From Thalassococcus arenae (lineage in GTDB: Bacteria > Pseudomonadota > Alphaproteobacteria > Rhodobacterales > Rhodobacteraceae), in contig NZ_JAHRWL010000001.1 of assembly GCF_019104745.1 (NCBI RefSeq), forward strand, positions 496,001 to 560,000: a stretch of DNA of 64,000 nt, in the 5' to 3' direction. The notes beneath the pieces are model-generated. The model had not been told where the DNA came from, searched no databases, and worked only from the letters and a program-made list of their open reading frames with translations. Shown one piece after another: positions 27,301 to 36,025 of this stretch. Every line of letters begins with the position of its first letter. Within the stretch, counting starts at the first letter, position 1. A program made the translations under genes and the position numbers.

Positions 27301-28704
27301 ATGACACTGTTGCACCCCGATCGCCTTTTTCCGCCGGACCCCGCCACCCGCGATGTGGCACGGCGATTGTTCGCCACGATCGAAACGGCCCCGATCGTAT
27401 CGCCGCATGGCCATACCGATCCGGCGTGGTGGGGCGAGAACCGCGCCTTTTCCGATGCGGCCGAGCTTTTCGTCATTCCCGATCACTATGTGGTGCGGAT
27501 GCTGGTCAGCCAGGGCGCACAATTCGCGTCACTGGGAATCGGACAAGACGCGACGACCGATCGCCGCGCGATCTGGCGCCGCTTTGCTACGGCCTACCAC
27601 CTGTTCCGAGGCACCCCGTCACGGGCGTGGATCGATCATGCCCTGGTGCATGTCTTCGGCATCGGCGAACGCCTGTCGCCGGACACCGCGGACGACGTAT
27701 TCGACAGGATCAACGAACACCTGCAAAGCCCGGAGTTCCGCCCTCGGGCGTTGTACGACCGTTTCGGGATCGAGGTTCTGGCCACCACCGACAGCGCCCT
27801 GGACGACCTGCATCACCACCACGCCGTTCAAGACTGCGACTGGACCGGCCGGATCGTGCCGACCTACCGGCCCGACGCGGTCGTCGACCCGGATTACGAA
27901 GGGTTTCTCGGCAACCTGGAGCGGTTCGGCGCGTTGACGGGTTGCGATACCCATCGCTGGCAGGGCTATCTCGAGGCGCATTGGCGTCGGCGTGCGTTCT
28001 TCAAGTCGATGGGCGCCACAGCCACGGATCACGGCCACCCCACGGCGCAAACCGCCGATCTGTCCGAAGCGGATGCCAGTTCGCTGTATCAGCGGCTGAT
28101 CCGCGGCAATGCCCGGCCCGAGGATCCCGAGCTTTTCCGGGCCCAGATGCTGACCGAGATGGCGCGCATGTCCTGCGAGGACGGGCTGGTGATGCAGTTG
28201 CATGCCGGGTCTCACCGCAATCATTCCGGTCTGGTACACCGCCTGTTCGGTCGCGACCGCGGTTTCGACATTCCCACCCGCACCGATTTCACCAACGGTC
28301 TGAAACCGTTGTTGAACGCCGTGGGCATGGATCGGCGGTTGACCCTGATCCTGTTCACGCTGGACGAGAGCACCTATGCGCGTGAACTTGCGCCGCTGGC
28401 GGGCGCCTACCCGTCCTTGCGCCTGGGGCCGCCGTGGTGGTTCCACGACAGTTTCGAAGGGATGCGCCGGTTCCGCGAAATGGCGACCGAAACCGCGGGA
28501 TTCTACAACACGGTCGGGTTCAACGACGACACCCGGGCGCTGTGTTCGATCCCCGCGCGCCACGACGTGGCGCGGCGCTGCGACTGTGCGTTTCTTGCCG
28601 AACTGGTGACCAGCCACCGTCTGGACGAGGACGAGGCGTTCGACCTGGCGCCGCTGTTGGCCGGCGGTCTGGCGCGGGAAGCCTACAGGTTGGGGGGGCG
28701 CTGA
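27301..28704 (+). CDS. uxaC: Glucuronate (uronate) isomerase
   Basis: A 467-residue UxaC-family amidohydrolase-fold enzyme with the metal-site motif SPHGHTDPAWW near residue 34 and MQLHAGSHRNHS near 298. It converts glucuronate to fructuronate or galacturonate to tagaturonate. It begins a two-gene operon with uxuA (one base between stop and start) and is divergent from the LacI regulator. The reductase expected between it and UxuA is not in this operon. Confidence 0.93.
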   Translation: MTLLHPDRLFPPDPATRDVARRLFATIETAPIVSPHGHTDPAWWGENRAFSDAAELFVIPDHYVVRMLVSQGAQFASLGIGQDATTDRRAIWRRFATAYHLFRGTPSRAWIDHALVHVFGIGERLSPDTADDVFDRINEHLQSPEFRPRALYDRFGIEVLATTDSALDDLHHHHAVQDCDWTGRIVPTYRPDAVVDPDYEGFLGNLERFGALTGCDTHRWQGYLEAHWRRRAFFKSMGATATDHGHPTAQTADLSEADASSLYQRLIRGNARPEDPELFRAQMLTEMARMSCEDGLVMQLHAGSHRNHSGLVHRLFGRDRGFDIPTRTDFTNGLKPLLNAVGMDRRLTLILFTLDESTYARELAPLAGAYPSLRLGPPWWFHDSFEGMRRFREMATETAGFYNTVGFNDDTRALCSIPARHDVARRCDCAFLAELVTSHRLDEDEAFDLAPLLAGGLAREAYRLGGR

Positions 28705-28705
28705 G

Positions 28706-29890
28706 ATGCGGCAGACATGGCGGTGGTTCGGTCCGGTGGACAAGGTCAGTCTGGCAGACATTCGCCAGGCCGGAGCCGAGGGCATCGTCACGGCGCTGTA
28801 CGACATTCCTCCGGGTCAGGCCTGGCCGCGCGCCGCCATCGCCGCGCGGCGGTCCGAGATCGAGGCGGCCGGGTTGAGCTGGGACGTGGTGGAAAGCCTG
28901 CCGGTCAGCGAGGCGATCCGCACTGGCGCAAGCGACAGCGCCGCACATCTGGAAGCCTACAGGCAATCGCTGGAACACCTCGCCGCCGAAGGCATCGCGG
29001 TGATCTGCTACAACTTCATGCCGGTTCTGGACTGGACCCGCACCGATCTGGCCCACGAACGCCCTTCCGGCGCGCGTGCGTTGCGTTTCGATCTGGTGGA
29101 TTTCGCCGCGTTCGACATCGCGATCCTCGAACGGCCGGGCGCAGCGGGGGACTATGAAACCGCCGTGGTCCGGCAAGCCCAAGAGCGGGCCGCCAGTCTG
29201 TCCGATGCGGACCGGACAGGGCTGACCAATACGATCCTCGCGGGGCTTCCCGGTGCGGTCGAACACTGGACCCTGGACAGTTTCCGCGCCCGTCTGGCGG
29301 CCTATGACGGCATCGACGCCAAGGCCTTGCGCGCCAATCTGAAACGCTTTCTGAGCGAGGTCGTGCCGCATGCCGAGGCGCTAGGCCTGCGGCTGTGCTG
29401 CCATCCGGACGATCCGCCCTGGCCGCTGTTCGGGTTGCCGCGCATCCTGTCGACCGAAGCCGATTATCGCTGGCTGGTCGACGCGGTGCCCAGCCCCGCG
29501 AACGGCATTACCCTGTGCACCGGGTCGCTGGGTGCGCGCGGCGATGTCGACCTGCCGGGCATGATGGCCCGTTTGGGCGAACACGTGCATTTCCTGCATC
29601 TGCGCAACGTGCGCCGCGAAGCCGGCAGCATCCCCTGTTCGTTCTTCGAGGATGACCATCTGGCCGGTTCGACCGACATGGTTGCGGTGATACGCGCGGT
29701 TCTGGCCGAACAGGTCCGCCGCAAGGCCCAAGGACGCGCCGATTGGCAGATCCCGATGCGTCCGGATCATGGCCAGGAAATCCTGGATGACCGCAACCGC
29801 AAGGCCGCGCCGGGCTATCCGGCGATCGGGCGGTTGAAAGGGTTGGCCGAACTGCGCGGCGTGATGATGGCGCTCAGCCACCCGGGCTGA
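28706..29890 (+). CDS. uxuA: Mannonate dehydratase
   Basis: A 394-residue UxuA: TIM-barrel enzyme dehydrating D-mannonate to 2-keto-3-deoxygluconate, with family segments TWRWFGPVDKVSLADIRQAG at the start, CCHPDDPPWPLFGLPRI and IPMRPDHGQEILDD near the end, which carry metal-binding His/Cys. Translation is probably coupled to uxaC. Downstream KDG kinase and aldolase genes are not present here. It converges closely with the small gene ending at 29894. Confidence 0.93.
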   Translation: MRQTWRWFGPVDKVSLADIRQAGAEGIVTALYDIPPGQAWPRAAIAARRSEIEAAGLSWDVVESLPVSEAIRTGASDSAAHLEAYRQSLEHLAAEGIAVICYNFMPVLDWTRTDLAHERPSGARALRFDLVDFAAFDIAILERPGAAGDYETAVVRQAQERAASLSDADRTGLTNTILAGLPGAVEHWTLDSFRARLAAYDGIDAKALRANLKRFLSEVVPHAEALGLRLCCHPDDPPWPLFGLPRILSTEADYRWLVDAVPSPANGITLCTGSLGARGDVDLPGMMARLGEHVHFLHLRNVRREAGSIPCSFFEDDHLAGSTDMVAVIRAVLAEQVRRKAQGRADWQIPMRPDHGQEILDDRNRKAAPGYPAIGRLKGLAELRGVMMALSHPG

Positions 29891-29893
29891 ACG

Positions 29894-30175
29894 TCAGTCG
29901 TCCGCCAGGGCGTCCTTGCCCACCCGGCGATAGTTCACGAAGGCATTGGCGCTCATCACCACGCAGAAGCTGTCCATGTCGATCAGCACGTAGCCACGTT
30001 CCAGCAGGGCTCTGCGCAAGGCTTCGATGTCGGCCTCGTACAGGCGGCGACGACCGGTCAGTTCGCGCAGGAGCTTCTGCGGGATCCGGTAGCGTCCCGA
30101 CACCTTGCCACCGAATTCTGCGCCATACAGCGTGGCCAGCTTGTCTGCGGCGGTCTCGATCGTCGTCATTCGCAT
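29894..30175 (-). CDS. Small protein of unknown function
   Basis: A 93-residue protein, soluble, rich in Arg/Leu, with a central RIPQKLLRELTGRRRLYEAD that looks helical and basic. No signal peptide or membrane segment. I do not recognise a named family. The start is uncertain: a second in-frame ATG two codons later (30169) has a better-placed ACGGA. It is divergent from mgtE across an AT-rich 76-nt gap and ends 3 nt from uxuA. Confidence 0.6.
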   Translation of the reverse strand: MRMTTIETAADKLATLYGAEFGGKVSGRYRIPQKLLRELTGRRRLYEADIEALRRALLERGYVLIDMDSFCVVMSANAFVNYRRVGKDALADD

Positions 30176-30179
30176 ATCC

Positions 30180-30220
30180 GTTAGATTTTTTTATCTATAG
30201 ACAAACAATATCCATCTAAC
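30180..30220. promoter_or_regulatory. AT-rich divergent promoter region with TAGAT repeats
   Basis: Between the small leftward gene and mgtE. GTTAGAT at 30180-30186 pairs with ATCTAAC at 30214-30220, and another ATCTA lies at 30193-30197. The stretch is strikingly AT-rich against its surroundings and likely holds both promoters and possibly a regulator site. The space is too short for an M-box Mg riboswitch. Confidence 0.4.
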
Positions 30221-30251
30221 TACGACGACGCAAGCAATCGGAGTATGCGCG

Positions 30252-31628
30252 ATGGATGATCTCGCCGAAGTGGAGGCCGCCGAGGAGGGCCTGACCAAAC
30301 AGATTCGCAACGCGCTCGAGGCAGAGGATGCCGAGCGGCTGAACGCATTGCTCGACCCCCTGCCCTACAGCGAGGCGCTGCGCGAGGTGCTGACGCTTTC
30401 GGCGGACGAACGCGACCGGCTGCTGAACCTGGTGCCGACGGAACTGGCCGCAGAGCTGATCGAAGAAGCCCCGAACGAAATGGCGGTCGACCTGGTCGAG
30501 CGGATGGAACCCGAACGGGCGGCGGATGTTCTCGAGGAACTGGATTCGGACGTTCAGGCCGACGTGATCGGCGAGATGGACGAGGAGGACGCCGAGGCGA
30601 TCCTGTCCGAGATGGACGAGGACGAAGCCGCCGACGTGCGCCGCCTGGCCGCCTACGAGGATGGCACCGCCGGTGGTCTGATGATGTCCGAGGTTTTCCG
30701 TTTCCCCGATCGTGCCACGGTGGGCGCGGTGCTTCGGATGGTGGCCTCGGATGATGCGGATTTCGACCGGTACCGCGGACAACATCCCTATGTCACCGAT
30801 CCCGACGGCCGTCCCGTGGGCGTGGTGTCGTTGCGCAGCCTGCTGACGGCCAAGCGCAGCGCGGCGCTGACGTCGATCATGATCGAGCCGCTGACAGTGA
30901 CCGTCGACACGACGCTGGAAGTGCTCGAGGACATCTTTGACGAACACCCGTTCCTGGGCGTTCCGGTCGTCGACGAAGCCGGAATCCTGGTCGGCGTCGT
31001 GTCGAGGACGGCGGTGTCGGACGCAGTGCTGGAGCGATCCGAAAGCGAAAGCCTGAAACGGCAGGGTGTGGTCGGCGACGAATTGCGCTCGATGCCGCTC
31101 TGGCTGCGGTCGCGGCGTCGCCTGGCCTGGCTGTCGGCCAACATCGTGCTGAACGTGATCGCCGCCAGCGTCATCTCGGCCTACGAGGAAACCCTGGCCG
31201 CGGTGATCGCGCTGGCGGTGTTCCTGCCGATGGTGTCGGACATGAGCGGCTGTTCGGGAAACCAGGCGGTGGGCGTGACGATGCGCGAACTCAGCCTGGG
31301 CCTGGTGCGCCCGGTGGACGCATTCCGCGTCTGGCTCAAGGAAATCTCGGTCGGCGTGATCAACGGTATCGCGCTTGGCATCCTGATCGGGATCGTGGCC
31401 TGGTTGTGGAAGGGCAATCCGGCGCTCGGGCTCGTGATCGGGCTGGCGCTGGCGCTGAACACCATGCTGGCTGTGTCCATCGGCGGGGTGGTGCCGTTGC
31501 TGCTGAAACGCGTGGGCCAGGACCCGGCGGCGGCCAGCGGCCCTCTGCTGACCACGATCACCGACATGGCGGGCTTTTTCCTGGTTCTCAGCCTTGCCAC
31601 GCTGATGATGCCCTGGCTGCTGAGGTAA
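30252..31628 (+). CDS. mgtE: Magnesium transporter MgtE
   Basis: A 458-residue MgtE: N-terminal helical domain rich in Asp/Glu (residues about 1-125), two CBS domains (about 130-255), then five membrane segments with the selectivity-region motif NQAVGVTMRE near 337 and a C-terminal TITDMAGFF. It is a Mg2+-gated Mg2+ channel in the inner membrane. It precedes the protease/RimK/M14 genes by only 5 nt, so it may be cotranscribed with them. Confidence 0.93.
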   Translation: MDDLAEVEAAEEGLTKQIRNALEAEDAERLNALLDPLPYSEALREVLTLSADERDRLLNLVPTELAAELIEEAPNEMAVDLVERMEPERAADVLEELDSDVQADVIGEMDEEDAEAILSEMDEDEAADVRRLAAYEDGTAGGLMMSEVFRFPDRATVGAVLRMVASDDADFDRYRGQHPYVTDPDGRPVGVVSLRSLLTAKRSAALTSIMIEPLTVTVDTTLEVLEDIFDEHPFLGVPVVDEAGILVGVVSRTAVSDAVLERSESESLKRQGVVGDELRSMPLWLRSRRRLAWLSANIVLNVIAASVISAYEETLAAVIALAVFLPMVSDMSGCSGNQAVGVTMRELSLGLVRPVDAFRVWLKEISVGVINGIALGILIGIVAWLWKGNPALGLVIGLALALNTMLAVSIGGVVPLLLKRVGQDPAAASGPLLTTITDMAGFFLVLSLATLMMPWLLR

Positions 31629-31633
31629 CCGCG

Positions 31634-32119
31634 ATGAAGGACCACAAACCCCCGCGCACCGCGCCGGCGCCGATGGTCATCGGATGGATGGAACTGGTCG
31701 ATCTGCCGCTTTTGGGGCTTGACCGCGTCAAGGCCAAGATCGATACGGGCGCGCGCACTTCGGCTCTTCATGCCACCGACATCGAACCGTTCGAAAAAGA
31801 TGGCGAACCCTGGGTGCGGTTCCGCACCCTGATTTCCGACGGTCTGCCCGAAAAGGTGATCGAAACCCCCTATCACAGCGAACGCGCCATCAAAAACACC
31901 AGCGGCGTGCCCGAAGACCGCTATATCATCCACACCCAGATGCGGCTGGGCAAACGCCGCTGGGCGATCGACCTGTCGATCACCGACCGCACCAACATGA
32001 CCTTCCCGATGATCGTCGGACGGGCGGCATTGAAGAACCACAATATCGTCGTGCACACGCGCCGGACCTACCTGATGACGTCCAGCCCGCCGAAGCCGAG
32101 CAGAAAGGACAGCCGATGA
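31634..32119 (+). CDS. RimB-like retropepsin-type protease (ATP-dependent zinc protease family)
   Basis: A 161-residue protein with the aspartyl-protease motif [13 protein letters not shown] near residue 34, characteristic of the family often annotated ATP-dependent zinc protease and known in Pseudomonas as RimB, partner of RimK. The ATG at 31634 lies just after the mgtE stop; it overlaps rimK by 4 nt (ATGA). Linkage to RimK suggests processing of the glutamate tails that RimK-type ligases add. No signal peptide, so cytoplasmic. Confidence 0.82.
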   Translation: MKDHKPPRTAPAPMVIGWMELVDLPLLGLDRVKAKIDTGARTSALHATDIEPFEKDGEPWVRFRTLISDGLPEKVIETPYHSERAIKNTSGVPEDRYIIHTQMRLGKRRWAIDLSITDRTNMTFPMIVGRAALKNHNIVVHTRRTYLMTSSPPKPSRKDSR

Positions 32120-33021
32120 AGATCGCCATGCTTGCGCGCAATGCCAAACTCTACTCGCACCAGCGCCTGAAAGAGGCGGCCGAGGCGCGCGGTCATCAGC
32201 TCGACATCGTCGACACGCTGCGCTGCTACATGAACATCGCCTCGCGGCGGCCGGAAATCTATTACAACGGCGAAAAGCTGGATGGCTACGACGCGGTTAT
32301 CCCGCGCATCGGCGCATCGGTCACGTTCTATGGCACCGCGGTGCTGCGCCAGTTCGAGATGATGGGTGTCTACCCGCTGAACGAAAGCGTCGCCATCGGG
32401 CGGTCGCGGGACAAGCTGCGTTCGATGCAGCTTTTGGCGCGCGACGGTGTGGGCCTGCCGGTGACGACCTTTGCCCATGATCCCAAGCAGACCGAGGAAG
32501 TGCTGAAGCTGGCAGGCGGCGCCCCGATCGTCATCAAGCTGCTGGAAGGAACCCAGGGCATCGGGGTGGTTCTGGCCGATACCGACCGGTCGGCGAAATC
32601 GGTGGTCGAGGCGTTCCGCGGCGCCGGCGTGAACATCATGCTGCAGGAATTCATCAAGGAAGCGGGCGGCACCGATATCCGCGCCATCGTGGTGGGCGGC
32701 CGGGTGGTCGCCGCGATGAAGCGCTCGGGCGCCGAGGGCGAGTTCCGGTCCAACCTGCATCGCGGCGGGTCGGCGCAGGTGATCAAGCTGTCGACCGAGG
32801 AACGCGCCACGGCGGTGCGCGCCGCCAAGACGATGGGGCTCAATGCCTGCGGTGTCGACATGCTGCGCAGCAATCACGGCCCGGTGGTGATGGAGGTGAA
32901 CTCGTCACCCGGGCTGGAGGGCGTGGAGAAGGCCACCGGGCTGGATATCGCGGGCAAGATGATCGAATTTCTCGAAAAGCACGCCAAGGTCGGCGCGACG
33001 CGGACCAAGGGGCGGGGCTGA
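32116..33021 (+). CDS. rimK: RimK-type ATP-grasp ligase
   Basis: A 301-residue ATP-grasp enzyme close to RimK: N-terminal [23 protein letters not shown]-binding segment [19 protein letters not shown] and the Mg-binding end [15 protein letters not shown]. RimK adds glutamates to the C-terminus of ribosomal protein S6 in E. coli. Full length for the family. It is coupled to the protease gene upstream and shares one base with the M14-type gene downstream. Confidence 0.9.
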   Translation: MKIAMLARNAKLYSHQRLKEAAEARGHQLDIVDTLRCYMNIASRRPEIYYNGEKLDGYDAVIPRIGASVTFYGTAVLRQFEMMGVYPLNESVAIGRSRDKLRSMQLLARDGVGLPVTTFAHDPKQTEEVLKLAGGAPIVIKLLEGTQGIGVVLADTDRSAKSVVEAFRGAGVNIMLQEFIKEAGGTDIRAIVVGGRVVAAMKRSGAEGEFRSNLHRGGSAQVIKLSTEERATAVRAAKTMGLNACGVDMLRSNHGPVVMEVNSSPGLEGVEKATGLDIAGKMIEFLEKHAKVGATRTKGRG

Positions 33022-34064
33022 TGCCGGCTCGGGCTGCCTTTCCCATCGGACGGGCCGAGATCGCGCCCGGCAACCGGCGCACCGTCGATCTGCCGGTCAG
33101 CGTGCTGTCCGACCACACTCCTGTGACGATGTCTGTGCATGTCGTCCACGGGCGCCGGCCCGGGCCGACGGTTTTCGTCAGCGGCGGGGTGCATGGAGAC
33201 GAGGTGATCGGCGTCGAGATCGTCCGACGCCTGCTGCGGGTGCCCAGCCTGGATTCGCTGCGCGGAACGCTGATCGCAGTGCCCATCGTCAACGCCTTCG
33301 GTTTCATCAGTCATTCGCGCTACCTGCCCGACCGGCGCGACCTGAACCGCATGTTCCCGGGCAGCGAAACCGGACCGCTTGCGTCGCGGCTGGCCAATCT
33401 CTTCATGACCGAAATCGTTGCCCGTGCCGATATCGGCATCGACCTGCATTCGGCCGCCATCCACCGCACCAACTATCCCCAGATCCGGGTATCGCCCAAC
33501 AGCGACCGGACGCGCGAACTGGCCGGAATTTTCGGCGCGCCGATCGTCATGCAATCGCCCTTGCGGGACGGATCGCTGCGACAGGCCGCCAAGGCCGCCG
33601 GGACGGATGTGCTGCTGTACGAGGCGGGCGAGGGTCTGCGCTTTGACGAACTGGCGGTTCGTGCCGGGCTGGTCGGCATCCTGCGCGTGATGAACCACAT
33701 GAAGATGATCCCGGCCAAGGGCATCTCGAAGCCGAAAGCCTATCCGCAATTCTGCGGGTCCAGCAAATGGCTGCGCGCGCCGATGGGCGGGTTGCTGAGA
33801 ATCTTCAAGGCCGACGGGGCGATGGTGCGCCAGGGCGATCTGCTGGCATCGGTGTCCGACCCGTTCGGAGAACGGGAACGCGCGATCGAAGCGCCGTTCG
33901 ACGGCATCATCGTCGGTCGCGCCGTGATGCCCGTCGTCAACGAAGGCGACGCGGTCTTCCACCTTGGTCGCGTCGGGTCTTTCGCCAAGGCCGAAGGTGC
34001 GGTCGAGGATATCGCGACGCAGTTGGGCGACGACCCGATGTTCGACGAAGACGAGATCATCTGA
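33021..34064 (+). CDS. M14-type succinylglutamate desuccinylase/aspartoacylase family protein
   Basis: A 347-residue zinc-dependent acylase-type protein. Zinc ligands are in GGVHGDEVIGV (His and Glu near 54-57) and DLHSA near 140, with the catalytic Glu in LYEAGEGLRF. The C-terminal 90 residues form a biotinyl/lipoyl-like beta domain (FKADGAMVRQGDLLASVSDP). Substrate unknown; next to RimK and the retropepsin-like protease it may remove added amino acids or recycle an acylated peptide, which is inference. It overlaps the rimK stop by one base. Confidence 0.85.
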   Translation: MPARAAFPIGRAEIAPGNRRTVDLPVSVLSDHTPVTMSVHVVHGRRPGPTVFVSGGVHGDEVIGVEIVRRLLRVPSLDSLRGTLIAVPIVNAFGFISHSRYLPDRRDLNRMFPGSETGPLASRLANLFMTEIVARADIGIDLHSAAIHRTNYPQIRVSPNSDRTRELAGIFGAPIVMQSPLRDGSLRQAAKAAGTDVLLYEAGEGLRFDELAVRAGLVGILRVMNHMKMIPAKGISKPKAYPQFCGSSKWLRAPMGGLLRIFKADGAMVRQGDLLASVSDPFGERERAIEAPFDGIIVGRAVMPVVNEGDAVFHLGRVGSFAKAEGAVEDIATQLGDDPMFDEDEII

Positions 34065-34173
34065 CCGTTCCGAAAGCACGAACACCTTTCCGGCCCGGCG
34101 CAATTGCGTGTTTGCCCGGCCACCGGTTTTCCGCTACGAACGAATTAGTAGGCAATGTACGGGAAGACAGGAC

Positions 34174-34566
34174 GTGGCGCGGCGCAAAAGCGAGATGCTC
34201 ACCGAGGTCGAACTGGAGTTCATGGTGGCCTTGTGGTCGATCGGGTCGGGCACCGTCCGACAGATCATGGATGCTTTGCCCGGCGACGACAAACGCGCCT
34301 ACACGTCCGTCGCGACCATCCTGAAGGTGCTCGACGACAAGGGCTTCGTGCGCTGCGAACGCCAGGACCGCACGCTTGTCTACCAACCGGCCGTCGACAA
34401 GAGCGACTATGAGGGACGGTCCCTGAAGAACCTGTCGGATTCTTTGTTCGGAGGAACCCCGACCGCGCTGGTGGCGCGGCTGGTGGATGACGAAGACCTG
34501 ACGGAAGACATGATCCACGAAATCAAACAGATCATCGAAACGAGGATCAGGAAGGATGACACTTGA
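34174..34566 (+). CDS. BlaI/MecI/CopY-family transcriptional repressor
   Basis: A 130-residue winged-helix repressor with the family pattern LTEVELEFMVALWSIGSGTV, then AYTSVATILKVLDDKGFV and C-terminal dimer helices. The GTG at 34174 is chosen; the Met eight residues later is possible. The gene overlaps the following M56 peptidase by 11 nt, the usual blaI-blaR1 order. No TACA-type operator was found in the 109-nt gap upstream, and no beta-lactamase gene is adjacent. Confidence 0.85.
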   Translation: MARRKSEMLTEVELEFMVALWSIGSGTVRQIMDALPGDDKRAYTSVATILKVLDDKGFVRCERQDRTLVYQPAVDKSDYEGRSLKNLSDSLFGGTPTALVARLVDDEDLTEDMIHEIKQIIETRIRKDDT

Positions 34567-35677
34567 CCAAGCCATAGGGGGGGTGGTCTGGATCCAAATA
34601 ATGGTTCTGTTGACCGCTGGTTTGCTGGCAATCCTCGAATGCGCGTTCGCCGTAGGCGGCCGACGACGGGCCTACGGAACCAGGCAACGGCTGGCGCTGG
34701 CCACCTGCACGGCACTGGTGGTTCTGATCGCAGCCGGTCCTTTTGTGGCCCGGCTGCCCTTCGCCGCTTCGGTCAACGCCACCGACGTTCTCGTGTCGCA
34801 ATACCTTAAGGGAAATCTGGCCGGCATCACAGCCAGCGACATCAACTGGCTGCTGTCGCTCAAGACCCGGCTTGTCGATGCCCTTGCCGCCGGCGCGGGA
34901 TGGGGTGCGATCGCCATCGTCGCGATATTTGCCGGGGCCTTTGTGGTGCGCCTGGTCTATCTGGCGTGCAACATGGTCTGCATCTTGTCCATCGTCCGGA
35001 ACGGAACGGAGATGTGCCGCGGCCGCAAGATCACCGCCGTGGTCAGTTCGGACACGAGCGTGCCCTTCTCGACCCGAGGATTGACGCGCTATTATGTCGT
35101 GATCCCGCAGCAAGTCGCGGCCGATCGCAAGACGCTGTCACTGGCGATGGGGCATGAGCTGCAGCACATCCGTCAGGGCGACGTGGACGCCGAAATCGTG
35201 ATGTCGCTGTTGTCGCTTTTTCTGGTGCTGAACCCCGGCTTCTGGTTCATCGCAGCGCGGGTTCGACGGCTGGGCGAATATGCCTGCGACCGCGCGGTTC
35301 TGGCGCGCCGCAGGTTCGACGCGCGCAGCTATTCGCTGCGCCTTCTCGAAGTCGCTCACCATGCACTGACCTGCCGCCATGCCAAGCAGCCATCCGCGTT
35401 CGGAGTGCCGCTGGTCGGTCGCAGCCTGCCGTTCCTGCGTCGCCGGACGGCGCTCAAGGATCGGGTTCTTGCGATCGCCAGCCATGTCGACAATCCCGTC
35501 CGCGAAAACCGGCTCTTGGGAAGCTTGCTGGGTGCAACGATGATCTGTGGCGTGCTATTCGGTGCAACGGCCTTTGCGCGGCCGGCCGACTGGAGCCATG
35601 ACCGGATCATGCTGAGCACCGTCGCCAATCTGGAACGGCTCAACCAGCACAACACGCTGGCGCAACGATCCTGGTGA
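34556..35677 (+). CDS. BlaR1/MecR1-like M56 membrane metallopeptidase
   Basis: A 373-residue protein with several membrane segments (about residues 10-30, 45-65, 115-140, 220-240, 320-340) and a gluzincin site GHELQHIRQGD near 199 followed by EYACDRAVLARR, the BlaR1 pattern. It should cleave or trigger cleavage of the BlaI-like repressor. It lacks the extracellular penicillin-binding domain of true BlaR1; only a short tail follows the last membrane segment, so the signal sensed is unlikely to be a beta-lactam bound directly. Confidence 0.83.
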   Translation: MTLDQAIGGVVWIQIMVLLTAGLLAILECAFAVGGRRRAYGTRQRLALATCTALVVLIAAGPFVARLPFAASVNATDVLVSQYLKGNLAGITASDINWLLSLKTRLVDALAAGAGWGAIAIVAIFAGAFVVRLVYLACNMVCILSIVRNGTEMCRGRKITAVVSSDTSVPFSTRGLTRYYVVIPQQVAADRKTLSLAMGHELQHIRQGDVDAEIVMSLLSLFLVLNPGFWFIAARVRRLGEYACDRAVLARRRFDARSYSLRLLEVAHHALTCRHAKQPSAFGVPLVGRSLPFLRRRTALKDRVLAIASHVDNPVRENRLLGSLLGATMICGVLFGATAFARPADWSHDRIMLSTVANLERLNQHNTLAQRSW

Positions 35678-35697
35678 TCCGGGACAGCGGAAGAACG

Positions 35698-35730
35698 AAA
35701 ACCGGCGGCTTTCCGGGCCACCGGTTTTTT
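35698..35730. terminator. Bidirectional intrinsic terminator
   Basis: AAAACCGG at 35698-35705 pairs with CCGGTTTT at 35721-35728, with inner GGC/GCC pairing, and a run of six Ts ends it. It lies 20 nt after the M56 peptidase stop and also downstream of the convergent glycerol operon (ending 35746). The A-run on the other side gives a T-run on the minus strand, so it can work both ways. Confidence 0.75.
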
Positions 35731-35745
35731 CGGGTCGGGAAGGCC

Positions 35746-36024
35746 TCACACTTTCCAGAAGCAGAACAGCCCCCAGAGGACCGACAGACCCAGCGGCCAC
35801 CAAAGCGGCATTCCGAACAGTCCCAGCCAGGCGAGGAAGATGTAGCTGGTTCCGAGCAGCGTCAGGAACAATCGATCGCCGCGGGTGGTTGTCAGCCCCA
35901 GGATGCCCTTGCGGGCGTGTCCGCCGGGATACTTGATCTCGATCGCCGTCAGCACGCCGATGGCGGCGAAGATCCCGATGAAGACCAGGGCGGTGGGCCA
36001 GGTCCAGGCCATCCAGCTCAGCAT
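35746..36024 (-). CDS. glpU: Small membrane protein of glycerol ABC cluster (DUF2160 type)
   Basis: A 92-residue protein with three hydrophobic segments and a middle cytosolic loop EIKYPGGHARKGILGL, the pattern of DUF2160 proteins encoded with glpSTPQV in rhizobia, where it is called GlpU. The start at 36024 is one base after the glpQ stop; an alternative ATG at 36045 would overlap glpQ. Role in glycerol uptake unknown. Confidence 0.78.
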   Translation of the reverse strand: MLSWMAWTWPTALVFIGIFAAIGVLTAIEIKYPGGHARKGILGLTTTRGDRLFLTLLGTSYIFLAWLGLFGMPLWWPLGLSVLWGLFCFWKV

Positions 36025-36025
36025 G

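Noticed and set aside
30176-30251. Mg-sensing M-box riboswitch before mgtE
   Set aside because: The gap is only 76 nt, far too short for the M-box fold, and no matching helices were seen.
34099-34108. Palindrome CGCAATTGCG as operator for the BlaI-like repressor
   Set aside because: BlaI-type operators carry TACA/TGTA half sites, which are absent; a 10-bp palindrome of this composition could be chance.
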